NCBI GenBank assembly: GCA_000320605.2 | Contig: KB445806.1 | Span: 24,409 to 88,408, forward strand | Length of the DNA stretch: 64,000 bases | Reading direction: 5' to 3' | DNA from: Gelatoporia subvermispora B | Lineage: Eukaryota > Basidiomycota > Agaricomycetes > Polyporales > Gelatoporiaceae | In this document: positions 1-11,852 of the stretch, in pieces | Layout: each line of letters starts with the position of its first letter | Numbering within the stretch: position 1 is the stretch's first letter | Notes under the pieces: model-generated | Seen by the model: only the letters and a program-made list of their open reading frames with translations | Told to the model about the DNA's origin: nothing | Database searches by the model: none | Translations under genes and position numbers: made by a program

Positions 1-625
<625 letters not shown>

Positions 626-880
626 AATGATATTCGTCGAATAGCACAGTGCGTGCTTGACCAACGCGCGCGGCGCCGAAAAACCCGAATGCGTGGCCGG
701 GCGCGAGCCGGGCGCACGCCGAAGAAGCCGGAGGGCGGGGATTGGCGGGCGGAGGAAGCCGGGGTCGGCCGGGTGACGTCTCCGGGACGCATTGGGGTGA
801 GCTCATAACTTTGCGTTGGCACGGTCCACCTCTCTCTTTCCTCACCACCGTCGTCCTCGACGCTCCTCTCCTCACAAACC

Positions 881-2726
881 ATGTTCCGCTCCGCCCTCGC
901 CCAGGTACGTCGCGTCCCCGCCCGCGCATATAGTCGCTCACATCGCCCTTGTCGTCGAGCAGTCCCGCCGCGCCGCCGCGCGCTCGGCGCGTTTCGCGTC
1001 CACCTCCGCGAAGCAGCAGACCCTCAAGGAGCGTCTCGCAGAGCTCATCCCCGTCGAGCTCGAGAACGTACGTCCTCCGTGCACTGGTGCTGTGCGTTGC
1101 TCACGTCGCATCCACAGGTAAAAGCTGCTCGTGCCGCGCACGGCAAAAAGTCGTTTGGCCCCGTCGTCGTCGACCAGCTCTACGGGTACGTCGCACACTG
1201 CGCGCACTAGCCACGTGTACTGACCGGCCTTGCAGCGGTATGCGTGGTCTCCCCGCCCTCATCTGGGAGGGCTCCGTCCTCGATGCTGGTCTGTCTCTTT
1301 TGTTCCTCCACCGACCCCTTGCTCACCCGGCGCAGAGGAGGGTATCCGCTTCCGCGGCAAGACCATCCCCGAGTGCCAGGAGCTCCTCCCCAAGGCTCCC
1401 GGCGGCCAGGAACCCCTCCCCGAGGCCCTCTTCTGGCTCCTCCTCACCGGCGAGGTCCCCACCCAGGAGCAGGTCACCGCCCTCTCCAAGGACTGGGCTG
1501 CCCGCGCCGCCATCCCCGAGTTCGTGCAGGAGATCATCGACCGCTGCCCCCCCACCCTCCACCCCATGAGCCAGTTCTCTCTGGCTGTCACCGCCGTGAG
1601 TCCGCCCCCGCACACTTGCCGCCCAATCGCCGCGCTGACCCACACTCCCCGCAGCTTAACCACGACTCGGCCTTCGCGAAGGCGTACCAGGAGGGTGTCT
1701 CCAAGAAGGAGTACTGGGGCCCGACCTTCGAGGACAGCATGGACCTGTGAGTTCGGCCGACACCCGGCGCTGCGCGGTCATGCGCGGGGACGGTGAGCTG
1801 ACGATGACGTCGTTGACAGTATTGCGAAGCTGCCCAACATCGCGGGCCGGATTTACCGCAACGTCTACGGCCAGGGCAAGCTTCCCGCGATCAACGCCGA
1901 CAAGGACTACTCGTGGAACCTGGCCAACCTGCTCGGCTTCGGCGAGTCACCCGAGTTTGTCGAGCTCATGCGTCTCTACATCACCATCCACAGGTGAGCG
2001 TACTCCGTCGGCCGCTCACCCACTCACGTGCTCACGCGTTCCGTCCAAGCGACCACGAGGGTGGCAACGTCTCGGCGCACACCGGCAAGCTCGTCGGCTC
2101 TGCCCTTTCGGACCCCTTCCTTGCGTTCGGTGCGTCGCTGAACGGTCTCGCGGGCCCGCTCCACGGCTTGGCGAACCAGGAGGTGCTGCTCTGGCTGCGC
2201 AAGATGCAGTCGAAGATTGGCGAGAACGCGTCGGATGAGGCCGTCAAGGAGTACGTCTGGTCGACGCTCAAGGGCGGCCAGGTCGTGCCCGGGTACGGCC
2301 ACGCCGTGCTGCGCAAGACGGACCCGCGGTACATGGCGCAGCGCGAGTTCGCGCTCAAGCACCTGCCCGAGGACCCGCTGTTCAAGCTCGTCGGCCAGGT
2401 GTACAACATCGTGCCCAGCATCCTGCTCGAGGCGGGCAAGGCCAAGAACCCGTGGCCGAACGTCGACGCGCACTCGGGCGTGCTCCTGACGCACTACGGC
2501 CTCACCCAGATGCAGTTCTACACCGTCCTCTTCGGTGTGTCCCGCGCGTTCGGTGTCGCCGCGCAGCTCATCTGGGACCGTGCCCTCGGCGCGCGTGAGT
2601 ACCCTCCCTGTCGTCGTGCGCGCAGAGTGCAGATATTGACGTGCTGTTCCTCCCCCAGCCCTCGAGCGCCCCAAGTCGTACTCGACCGCGGCGATCAACA
2701 AGATGTTCAAGGACAAGACTGCTTGA
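881..2726 (+). CDS. CIT1: Citrate synthase, mitochondrial
   Basis: Condenses acetyl-CoA and oxaloacetate to citrate in the mitochondrial matrix. Nine exons joined by short GT-AG introns give a 462-residue protein, close to the usual size. Exons: 881-904, 963-1067, 1118-1185, 1236-1288, 1336-1595, 1655-1746, 1820-1993, 2050-2594, 2659-2726. The N terminus ([20 protein letters not shown]) is a typical Arg/Ala/Ser matrix presequence. All catalytic residues are visible: His in GPLHGLAN, His in [15 protein letters not shown] and Asp in [10 protein letters not shown]. The protein ends [20 protein letters not shown]. The first exon codes only eight residues, so the presequence is split by an intron. 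Very secure. Confidence 0.97.
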
Positions 2727-2977
2727 GTGTGCGCTGCCTGGTGATCCCTGTGCTCGTACGGCCGCGTATGCATGTGCGTACGGAAACATAGCTAGCTACA
2801 AAAATAGACATTTTTGCATGTTGCGTCGCTCTTCGTGTGCTTATGTAAGGGAGACCAGGTAGACGCTCGGGAGCGTGTCGTTCGCCGTTGGCTAAGTACT
2901 GCCTCAAGTCTCCCGCTCGCGCTCTCCGCTACCCTCTCGACTCTGTGTTTGTTTTTCTTCTACGTACTCTGATCGAC

Positions 2978-3940
2978 ATGGCCGACGCCCGCGCACTGCT
3001 CAGAGCCAAACGACAAGAGGCCCGCGTGAACCACCCGCTCGCGGCGTACAGCGCGAGCGGGCAGCTGCGGTGCGTCGCCTGCGGCGCGGCCGTCAAGATG
3101 GCGTCCTCCTGGGAGGGCCACGTCGGGAGCAAGGCGCACCGGATGAATGTCGCGCGTCTGCGCGAGGAGGAGCGTCGTCGCGAGGAGGAGGAGCGCCGCC
3201 GCGAGGAGGAGGAGCGGCGCGCGATGAAGCGCAAGACGGAGGAGCTGGAGGGGGACGGCGATGAGGAGGGCGCGGGGCGCAAGCGGCAGAGGCTGGAAGA
3301 CCGGGAGGACGCGGATGCGGATGCGGATGAAGACGAGGATGCAGGCAACACTGCAGACGGACGCGACGCACACGCAACCTCCTCACATGCGAACGCCAAC
3401 GCACTCCCCGCGGACTTCTTCTCGGACCCCTCGCAGGTGCCGCAGCCGCGCTCTGGCGACCCCGAAGACGAAGCCGAAGACGAAGCCGGAGACGAAGACG
3501 GAAAGCAGGAGCCCGCGGCGAGAGCACCGACGCCCACGGCCGCGCAGCCCGCGTCCGCGATCGACCTCGAGTGGCTGCAGTTCCAGGAGGCGGTCGTGAA
3601 CGCGCCGGACGTGCGCGAGGCGTTCGCGCGCGCGACGGTCGCCGCGGAGCCGGTGCTCGTCGAGGGCGCGCCCGCGGGGTTCCCGCCCGCCGCGGGGCCG
3701 GCGGGGGAAGGCGCGGAGGAGGCGGAGGGGGGAGGCGAGGGCAAGGCGGGCGAGGAGGACGAGGCGGAGGTGCGCAGGAGGAGGGAGCGGGAGGACCGCG
3801 AGCTGATCATGGACCGGCTGGTGGAGGAGGAGCGCGCGCAGGAGGACGCGGATGCGCGGGTCGTGCAGCTGAAGAGCAGGCTGGAGGCGTTGCGCAAGCA
3901 GCGCGAGGCGAGGCGCGCGGCGAAGGCGGGCGCAGCGTGA
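2978..3940 (+). CDS. C2H2 zinc-finger coiled-coil protein, ZNF830/CCDC16-like
   Basis: Intronless, 320 residues. Near the N terminus a single matrin/U1-like C2H2 finger is visible, CVACGAAVKMASSWEGHVGSKAHR (written here as CVAC...HVGSKAH, about residues 28-50). A long charged Glu/Arg coiled coil (LREEERRREEEERRR) and acidic stretches follow. The C terminus has a second coiled coil with RELIMDRLVEEERAQ and LKSRLEALRKQR. This order (finger, acidic/coiled linker, C-terminal coiled coil) is that of ZNF830 proteins linked to pre-mRNA splicing. The ATG at 2978 is chosen because upstream in-frame codons read as non-conserved 5'UTR. Orthology is probable; function is by family only. Confidence 0.8.
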   Translation: MADARALLRAKRQEARVNHPLAAYSASGQLRCVACGAAVKMASSWEGHVGSKAHRMNVARLREEERRREEEERRREEEERRAMKRKTEELEGDGDEEGAGRKRQRLEDREDADADADEDEDAGNTADGRDAHATSSHANANALPADFFSDPSQVPQPRSGDPEDEAEDEAGDEDGKQEPAARAPTPTAAQPASAIDLEWLQFQEAVVNAPDVREAFARATVAAEPVLVEGAPAGFPPAAGPAGEGAEEAEGGGEGKAGEEDEAEVRRRREREDRELIMDRLVEEERAQEDADARVVQLKSRLEALRKQREARRAAKAGAA

Positions 3941-4077
3941 GCGGGCGCAGCGTGGACGGACGGGAATGTAAGCTGTAAACGTCCGGTGCGAGTAGGATAG
4001 GACGAGGACTAATGTACATGTGTGTTGTAGGTACACCGCCGAGGGCGCGATACAATATATAAAGTTCGGATGGGCTT

Positions 4078-5376
4078 TTATGCATTTGCTCTAGCACCCT
4101 CCTTCTCTCCCTCTGTCTCCTCGGAGCCCAGACCCACCCAGGATCCCCAGTCCATGCCTCTTTTGTGGAACATCGCGAGCCCCAGGATGACGGGGAGGTA
4201 CCACAGACTGGCCTGCCAGACTTTGCGCGCCTGCTTCTCGCCGCCGGCCCTCCAGAACCTCCATGCGGCCGCGGCGCAGATGCCGTTCGGGACGATGCTC
4301 GTGAGCGCGAACGCCCAGGTGGTGAGGCCGGCGAGCGGGAAGAGGACGGAGCAGATGGGGAGGAGGAGGAGCGCGTGGCGGAGGCAGACGAGCGCGTTCT
4401 TGGCCGGGTCCGTGACACAGAGCATGCGGTAGCCCGCCTGCGCGTACGACTCGCGCACGAGGTGCGAGAGCGAGTTGAAGTGCGGGAACTGCCAGCTGAA
4501 GAGCAGCATGAAGAGCGCGGCGGGCGCCAGGACCGTGTCGCCGCTGTACGCCTCGAGGGGCACACTCGAGAGGAAGGAGGGCAGGAAGGTCTCGAGCGCC
4601 TGCGAGGTGGGCAGGAGGTGCCCGCCGCAGGCGGTCCAGCCCATCAAGGGCGGCAGTCCGCCGACGACCGCCCCCACCCAGGTGTTCACGACGCTCCTCC
4701 GCTTGAGATATGTATATAGCCCGGCGTAAAGTGCGATGTTCGCGGCGCCCAAGACTGCGGTGGTGGGGTTGACCATGGTCAACAGGATCGCGGGCCCGGC
4801 GATACCGGTGGCGAGCGCAAAGCCGGCGGCGTGGACGGGGCTGATGGCGCCCCGCACGAGCGGGCGGTTGCGCGTGCGCGCCATCTGCGCGTCGAACGGG
4901 ACCTCCTGGAGCTGGTTCAGCGTGTTGGCGGCGGCGGAGCAGAGCGCGGTGCCGATCGCGGTGGAGAGGAGCACGGGGACGGTCGTCGGGAGCGGCGAGA
5001 GCGCGACGCCGGACATCGCGGTGAGCACGACGAGGACGGTCAGGCGCGACTTGGAGAGCTGGGTGTACACCTTGAGCAGCCGTCGGGCGTCGAGTGCCTC
5101 GGCTGCGCGGTAGGTGCAGGCGGACGGGAGAGGCGGGTATGCGACGGCTGCCGCCGCGGTGTGTGCTCGCGCCGGCTGCGCCCCGCGCGCAGGGGGGTTG
5201 TCCTTTCTTCGTTGGGCTGAAGGAAGTAATGCGGGGTTCAAGGAGCCATTGTGGATGAAGAACGAAGAAAAGTTGGTCGTCCTCCCGGCCAGAGTCGAGG
5301 CTGCCCGCGAGAGCGCATGGCTGCGAAGTATATGCCTTGTACAGCTGCGACAGAGGGGCGAGACGATCAAATTCAT
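4078..5376 (-). CDS. COX10: Protoheme IX farnesyltransferase (heme A synthesis)
   Basis: UbiA-family prenyltransferase of the inner mitochondrial membrane that converts heme B to heme O for cytochrome c oxidase. Single exon, 432 residues. After a long Ser/Ala/Arg presequence come KVYTQLSKSRLTVLVVLTAMSG, the first Asp-rich prenyl-diphosphate motif NTLNQLQEVPFDAQMARTRNRPL with RGAISPVHA, then YTYLKRRSVVNTWVGAVVGGLPPLMGW and FSWQFPHFNSLSHLVRESYAQAGYRML. About eight hydrophobic segments are visible. It is head-to-head with the U1-70K gene, with about 340 bp between starts. Highly secure. Confidence 0.96.
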   Translation of the reverse strand: MNLIVSPLCRSCTRHILRSHALSRAASTLAGRTTNFSSFFIHNGSLNPALLPSAQRRKDNPPARGAQPARAHTAAAAVAYPPLPSACTYRAAEALDARRLLKVYTQLSKSRLTVLVVLTAMSGVALSPLPTTVPVLLSTAIGTALCSAAANTLNQLQEVPFDAQMARTRNRPLVRGAISPVHAAGFALATGIAGPAILLTMVNPTTAVLGAANIALYAGLYTYLKRRSVVNTWVGAVVGGLPPLMGWTACGGHLLPTSQALETFLPSFLSSVPLEAYSGDTVLAPAALFMLLFSWQFPHFNSLSHLVRESYAQAGYRMLCVTDPAKNALVCLRHALLLLPICSVLFPLAGLTTWAFALTSIVPNGICAAAAWRFWRAGGEKQARKVWQASLWYLPVILGLAMFHKRGMDWGSWVGLGSEETEGEKEGARANA

Positions 5377-5716
5377 CCCTCAGGCTGCGATTAAAAACAA
5401 TAAGATAGACATCGAATAACGGACGAGGATGCTCACCTAGCTGCGTGCTCACCCGGGAGGAGCTGTGGCCCAAGTTTGTCGGAGCCAGTGAAGAGCAAGA
5501 GATCACATCCTCCCAAGAGGTATCACTTTCCCACGACCTCCTCGTTCCGCACCACCATCCTCGACGGTGGCGACGTCCCTCGCAGCGTCCTCTCCGACGT
5601 TGCACAACCCACACGCGTTGCGTCAGCCAAGTAGCGCAGCCTCTGCACTCTATTTATCCTGCCATCGCTACCAGAGATACCCCTACGTTACCTAGTTCTG
5701 CCACCAGCTACCCAAA

Positions 5717-7088
5717 ATGCCCGGAACCCACTTACTCCCCCCGAACCTGCTCAAACTCTTCGCTCCGCGTCCAGCGCTGCCCTATACACGCCCGTTGGAC
5801 AGAGACATCGACCGCGTCAGGCCGAAAAAAGTCGATGGCGTCGCTCACATCCTCGCCCAGCTCGAGGAGGACAAGACCCAAGGCATGATCAACGCCGGCC
5901 AGGGTGAAGTCATGGAGGAGGGCGAGGAGCCCACATTCACCCTTGCAGAAGAGGTGAAGCGCCAGCTACGTAGGGAGGAGAGGAAGAAGAAGAAGGAAGA
6001 GGAGTTCAAACTCGCAAAGGAGAACTGTATGTGCCATGCTTCTACTTCTTGTGCATGGACCTGACACAATCTTGCTAAATAGACAAACCGCAGGAGAACC
6101 CCGAGGTGGTTGGAGATCCGTACAAGACACTGTTCGTTGCGCATCTGGTATGTCCCATCACCACTTTTGGCGGCAGCCCCACTGATCTTTTGCAGCCCAA
6201 GCACGCGACAGAAAACGACGTACGACGAGAATTCGAACGGTTCGGTAGCCTAGAACGGGTAAGGATCGTCCGAGACAAGAGGGGGAACAGCAGGAAGTAT
6301 GCGTTTGTCGTCTTTGAGCGCGAGCGCGACATGAAAGGTACATCTCCCGCTCCCTATGCTCTGTTCACTAACCCAGCGGTATGTGTATCGTCTATTTCTT
6401 TGCTCCCCAACCTGTAGCTGCCTTCAAAAGCTCCGATGACATCGCCGTCATGGGCGCAAGAGTCCTCGTCGACGTCGAGCGCGGACGTACGGTGCGCGGA
6501 TGGAAGCCCCGCCGCCTAGGCGGAGGTCTCGGCGGCAGACCCAAACCCATCCCTCGCAGTGTGCCCCCGCCCCGCGGGGGAGGCTTCCGTGGCGGTTTCC
6601 GCGGCGGCGACCGTGGAGGTGGCTTCCGTGGCGGGCGCGGCGGCGGCTTCAGAGGCGGAGGCGAAGGCTTCGGTGGCGGCGGCGGCGGCTTCAGGGGTGT
6701 ACGGGACGACTTTGGTGGCGGCCGAGGCGACTTTGGCGGCGGCCGGGGCGGTGGATTTGGCAGAGGCGGCGGATACAGGTACGACCTTGCCCTTCAACGT
6801 GCTCGCACGGCTTCTCACCCCTCTCGCAGAGGACGTGGCGGCGGCATCGGCTTCCAAGGCGGAGGAGGGTTCGGCGGCCACGATGGTCCTAACGGCTACG
6901 GTGGTCCACCAAGTGGCCCTGGTGGATTTGGAGGTCCTCCTGGCGGCGGCAGCGGTGGTGGGTACGGCGGTCCTCCGGGAGGCGGAGGTGGGTACGGTCC
7001 TCCAGGCGGAGGCTACCGAGGCGATCTCAAGCGCGATGGGCCTCCTGGTGGGTATGACGACCGGGACGCGAAGCGTCCTCGATACTAG
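5717..7088 (+). CDS. SNP1: U1 small nuclear ribonucleoprotein 70 kDa
   Basis: Core U1 snRNP protein that binds stem-loop I of U1 snRNA during 5' splice-site recognition. Five exons (5717-6026, 6083-6147, 6196-6337, 6418-6778, 6830-7088) give 378 residues. The N-terminal U1-70K segment ([18 protein letters not shown]) is followed by a Lys/Glu helix, then an RRM with RNP2 YKTLFVAHL and RNP1 RKYAFVVFE, and the hallmark [17 protein letters not shown]. The C-terminal half is an extended Gly/Arg (RGG) tail with PPG repeats, unlike the RS/RD tail of animal U1-70K. The ATG at 5717 begins [12 protein letters not shown], consistent with the family. Confidence 0.95.
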
Positions 7089-7895
7089 CTCCTCTCTTGG
7101 TAACGTAGGGTGGTTGAGGAGGATTGCGAGGGGCAACTGCATTGGGTGGAAGGTATATATTACGCCTCGCAGGGGGCGTGTAAGTTGCAGGCTTTGTGAT
7201 ATTCCGTTTCTTCGTTTTCCCGCGGACCATTCAAGTCCGTTTGCGTCGCTGCGTAAGTATACTCCGGTGTTGTACTTATCACAGGTGATGGCGAGGCAAG
7301 TATGTATGTGATTCTGGTAGCGCAAATGTGACACTTCGCAGCGGATTTCGTCGTCGTGTCAATCTGGGAAAACAACAGCGATCCAGCTGGATAGATACCG
7401 TTCGGTCGGACTGGTGCTGCGCCTGCAAAGGTCGGTCCAGTCAGATTGACTGTATGTCTCGGTTCTAATATGCGTCATCATAAAGTACTAGCAGACTGAT
7501 CCGATCTGCGCATGAAGCCCTCACACCCTACATCGCGAATATTGAGCAAGGTCTCTCATCATAGAATAACCCGACGCGGTGAGACCTCAAAGAGCTGATT
7601 CGGTGCAGTATGAGGTCCTGTTAGTGAATGCATGCATATTTGGTATTTCTGTGTGCCTGTCAGCACCTCTTACATTGCTCTGAACGGATAGCGTCGAGGC
7701 AGGTGGTCGACCGAGGGGCACTGATCAGCGCGATCAGCATCGATGGTAGCTGGCAAGCCTGATTTGAGCCATTCACTCCATTCTTGTTCGCTTTCTACCA
7801 CCAGCTCGATTCCTTTCACATTTGTCCTCAACACTTACCCTACCTCAGAAGCAACCCGAAGACTACACTTTCGAACCTCCAGCAACCTCGCCAAC
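7089..7895 (+). other. Intergenic, no gene recognised
   Basis: About 800 bp between U1-70K and the KNH-like relict. Open frames are short and carry no recognisable motif. The last 150 bp are pyrimidine-rich, like a basidiomycete promoter/5'UTR, in front of the ATG at 7896. Confidence 0.5.
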
Positions 7896-8165
7896 ATGCG
7901 TTCCTTCACCGTCGCCGTCGTTCTCGCTTCGTCAGCCTCTGCCTACACCGTCACCTACCCCACCAACGTTACGGTACCGTCTGGTCTGCCAACGACTCCA
8001 ACAGCGCAAGGAGTCTGTCCGGCTCTCTGGATTTCTCTGGACTTATGGCGGAATGCTCGACAACGGTGCTTTCATTTGTCACCAGAAGCTCCATGCCCAG
8101 ATACTTCAGGAGAGCTAGGTGTGATGCGGAACTTATGGGCAGCTACACCAAGCAAGGCCTTCTAG
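7896..8165 (+). pseudogene. Relict of a KNH/Kre9-like secreted, probably GPI-anchored protein
   Basis: The frame opens with a clean signal peptide, MRSFTVAVVLASSASA, followed by YTVTYPTNVT. This is how the fungal Kre9/Knh1-like Ser/Thr-rich wall-protein family starts (mature Y.V.YPT). The expected continuation VWSANDSNS is present but in another reading frame. A five-base stretch (GGTAC) between ACG and CGTCTGG accounts for the shift. After that neither frame is conserved and both stop within about 60 codons. I read it as an inactivated gene fragment. It could instead be an unrecognised intron boundary or a short secreted peptide gene. Confidence 0.45.
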
Positions 8166-8677
8166 GTTCATGCGCAGCGTGAGCCTGTCAACATGCGTTA
8201 TCGGATCCTGAGCTCCTCAAGACTAGAGTCTTGGTTGGAGGCCAGGAAGAAATGGCATGCAGCCTAGAGGATAGTAAGTGGGACGTTCGAATATTTGGCT
8301 TTGTTGTAGCTCGTAGGCGCCTCCGTTCTCGCGCGGCTGACTTGATGTCTCTCACCACTCTGAAACTGCTTGGCTGTCCTCGGCGTCCCCACATGGTCTA
8401 TTCTCGTGTTTCTGATGTTCGGGACGAAGAACCGGGAGTTGAGAGTTGTATCCCCTAGCTCATTGGATCTCTATTCTGTGAAGATGATCACAAATTCGTA
8501 TGGGTTCTGTTCCAGTCCCAAATCATGCTTAGAGTGCTCGGCCATCGCACGATTCCTCTTGCGACGGACCTCGCTCTCTCTCTTTAAATAGCTCGTGCGC
8601 GGTACCGTGCACCGCCTGCGGTCTCTGCTTTCCAAATCCCCCTCGCGCTGAAGTTCTGGCTGTTCACAATTGCACGT
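8166..8677. other. Spacer, no gene recognised
   Basis: About 500 bp between the KNH-like relict and the FAD oxidoreductase. Only short unconserved frames. A TTTAAATA element at about 8581-8588 lies about 90 bp upstream of the next ATG and could serve as a TATA-like box. Confidence 0.4.
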
Positions 8678-10373
8678 ATGCCCACACAAGCTGCAGCACC
8701 GACGATGGATGGCCTCAAGTCCAATATCAAGGGCACTATCCTCACCCCCGAGTCCGGCGACGCCTACACTGCCGCGCTGCGCCGCAACTCTGATCTGTCT
8801 ATCCTCCCCGCCAAGATCATCGTGCAGCCGGTAGTCTACGAGGACGTCCCGCTAGTCATCGCGTACGCGACTGGGCAGACGCCCCCGCTCGAGATTGCCG
8901 TCAAGGGTGGTGGCGCGCATTCGTCGACGTGGGCCAGCTCAGACGGTGGCGTCGTCATTGACCTCAGCAGACTGAACAAGGTGACACTCGCCGAGGACAA
9001 GGAGTCTATCTCCGTCCAGGGCGGCGCGCTGTGGGGAGATGTGTACGAGGTTACTGCGGAGGCTGAGCTCGACGTTGTAGGCTCGTCTCTCTGGTTTGTC
9101 GGCGTCGGCGGCTTTACCCTCGGCGGAGGATACGGCCCGCTCAGCGGAGAGCATGGGCTCGCGATCGATAACTTGCTCAGCGTCACGGTTGTTCTTGCCG
9201 ATGGAAGAGTTGTGAGGGCTAGCAACGAGGAAGAGCAAGATTTATTCTGGGCTATCCGCGGCACGCCCATGGCTTCACTCTAGTGGACGCATGACACTTA
9301 TGTCCACTTCTATGAACAGGCGGTAGAGGACAATTCGGTATCGTCGTCGAGTTCGTGTTCGGGACACACCCATACGTTGGACCGTTCAGGTCTGGGGTTC
9401 TCGCGTACCCTGGAACGGAACTCGCAAACGTCTTGAACATCATCAAGGTGACTGATATGGTTTTTACGTTTCTCATGCACTACTCACAGAGGCCGCCCCC
9501 GACCTGCACGCTGCCCGTGCTCGCACAGGAATGGAGAGCCACTCAGACTCCCGCTGAACGCTGTACAATGAGCTTCTCTCGCCCAGCGCCGCACTTCAAG
9601 GTGAGCACCGTACATTTGTTGCCGGTGTCGTGCTGCAACATGAACAATCATCTAAACTGAGTATCAGCCCTCTATCGTCATCCTACCCGGCATCTTGCAC
9701 GACACGGACGGCCAGCGCTCGAAGACAGTGCTCGTGCCATTCCGAAAGGGCTTTGTCAAGCCTGTTATTGACAAGGTCACGACCGTGCCCAATTTTCTGA
9801 CCGTCTCGCATGCGGCGGATGCCTCACTCGCGACTGCTTCCAAGCGACTGGTTATCCGCGGCACGTTTTTCTCCGACTTTACCCCCGAGCTCCTCATCGG
9901 CGTCTGGGAGAAGTGGGTCGCACTCACCGAGAGCAATGAGGTGCGCGGCTCTGCCGTACTATGGGACCTTACGAGTCCTGCCAAGATCGTCGAGGTCGGC
10001 GCCTCTGACACTACGCTCAAGCTGCGCGAGCCACACTACTGGATGGCTGTGCAGGGCAGGTGCGCCATCCATCCTGTGTTCGCTCCCTCGTGTACGCACT
10101 AATCCGATTTGTATATTTGTGGACAGATCGACCACCGAGGCATCTGTCGATGCCACGAAGGACTTCGCGGCGTCGATCGTGCAGTTCGTGCGGGAGAAGA
10201 ACGCGGAGCTGTCCGGGCGCGACCTTGGGTGGTTCGTCAACCTCAGCCAGGGGAGCGAGAAGCATGAGGACGTGTTTGGAGATAGCCTGCCCCGCCTGCG
10301 CAAGATCAAGGCCAAGTACGATCCGAAGAAGTTCTGGAGCAAGGGGTTCGTGATTGAACCCCTTCTGGACTGA
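8678..10373 (+). CDS. FAD-linked oxidoreductase, BBE/PCMH type
   Basis: Berberine-bridge-enzyme-like flavoprotein. Five exons (8678-9260, 9320-9447, 9490-9600, 9668-10059, 10127-10373) give 486 residues. The PCMH FAD domain shows IAVKGGGAHSSTWASSDGGVVIDLSRL, whose His fits the covalent 8-alpha-histidyl FAD site, and VGGFTLGGGYGPLSGEHGLAIDN. There is no Cys at the usual second attachment site, so attachment is probably mono-covalent. The C terminus has the BBE-type ending LRKIKAKYDPKKFWSKGF. There is no signal peptide, so it is probably intracellular. Intron 1 needs a GC donor (GCACGC) to give AIRGGRGQFGIV. Exon 3 begins with residues that fit the family poorly, so one boundary may be wrong. 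Substrate unknown. Confidence 0.85.
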
Positions 10374-11852
10374 GCCGTCGCGCACGCTACTGTTCTGTCT
10401 ATTCGTACATTATGATGATGGCATGACACGTGAGTGTTATCGCGTAAAGTAACTTGCGTGAAGTGGTAAGCCACAGTGGCATAATCATGCGTTTAGTTCA
10501 TGTGTTTAGTATCCTACGCAGGGCATGATGTCGTGGTCGTATCGATCTGCGGATACACCGCTGACGATAACCACGCCCTTACCCTATATACCGTTCATTG
10601 GCGGGAGCATTCTGTGTCATGGCTCTAAGAGTTGCATTTCGAAGGTGACCAGGTTACTTGGAGAGCATTGCTCGCTCTGATGTAGTCAGCCAATGCTTGT
10701 GGTCGAGATGAAGTAAAACTCGGTATTTAGCCCGGCAGTCGTCTGCCACTGTGTGATATCAATGGCGCTCATGACATGCCAGGCACTGACACTCAGTGGA
10801 TCTGATTAGTACTCGCCATTGACCCTGTAGGTGGTGTACTCTCTCCCTATTGGATATCTGCCTCGTCCATCGCGCCTTAGAACAAGTACAACCCCCTCAA
10901 TCTCTGTGGCGACGCTTTTCACAACAGTTTCGGAGTTATCGCAATCTGCTCAATGCTCGGGGACCTGACGAATGACGAACTACATACCGGCATCTTACGA
11001 ACCTGACTCCTGAAGCTGAAGGCCTGACATCCCCGGTCGGTCGTAAGCCGTGCCCCACTGCTGTATCGAATCAATGAGTGGACTCGATTCTTCGATCGTG
11101 AGTCAGAACGTTGTACATACGTGTTGCTGCTCCGCGATCTTATCTCGTACATGCACGTAGCATGGCGATGAATGTGGGACGTGATTTGATGGGCCTGTAA
11201 TGATCGCCTAACGACAGGCCCGCCAATCGATCCGTCCTCTTCTCCGCGGATTTTGAGCCGTCACGCATTCTCTAAGGTCATACATGCTAACCTCAATGAT
11301 GAAGAAGGAATTCACTGTAATTCATGAGGGTTTCACAGGATCGACTGTCTGGCCACTTTCTTCTTGTATCTGACAAGCAAAGTACGAATATCTCGACTCC
11401 TCGAGTCGATGGTTGCAACTCTTTACTTGAATTCGCCTCCGTACCATCTCGCCGATACGATCTGCCCAACATTCCACCGAATATGGGCGACCTCTAACGT
11501 TACGTTGGAGGCAATGCAGCGATGGCATAACCGTCACAATGACTGATCGACCCTGGCCCCTGACTGTTACACACACCCTCGGTGCGCTTTTGTTGTTCAT
11601 CGTCAAGTGGATCCTCAAGATATGAAATCCCCCATATTTTGTTTTTCTCCGCATTAGTAGAGTTATGAGTCGGTACTGCGCGTACAAGAATTCAACAGAT
11701 GTCCTGTCGAGAAAAAATGTTCGGCAAAAAATCTTACAACATGACACCTACTCCAGTCGATGGGGCGAGAATAGCCTCTGGATTGATGGCGCTATAACCG
11801 GGGCGTTTGGGAAGGGCGACTTTTAGCAGGTGAGGGAGTCTCGATTCCTCTT
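10374..11852. other. Long intergenic region, no gene recognised
   Basis: About 1.5 kb with lower GC than its neighbours. The longest frame is 141 codons on the minus strand (11322-11747), with no motif and composition unlike neighbouring genes. Probably the 3' region of the oxidoreductase plus the long promoter of the homeodomain gene, which is common for developmental regulators. Confidence 0.45.

Noticed and set aside
4091..5614. 507-codon minus-strand frame overlapping COX10 in another phase
   Set aside because: Arg/Ala/Pro-rich antiphase shadow of COX10, which is fully conserved in its own frame.
6338..6417. Two-base micro-exon inside the third U1-70K intron (AG at 6376 followed by GT at 6379)
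   Set aside because: A single 80-nt intron already gives the conserved frame ([10 protein letters not shown]); a 2-nt exon would break it.
11322..11747. 141-codon minus-strand frame between the oxidoreductase and the homeodomain gene
   Set aside because: No recognisable motif, no plausible partner exons, and composition unlike the neighbouring genes.
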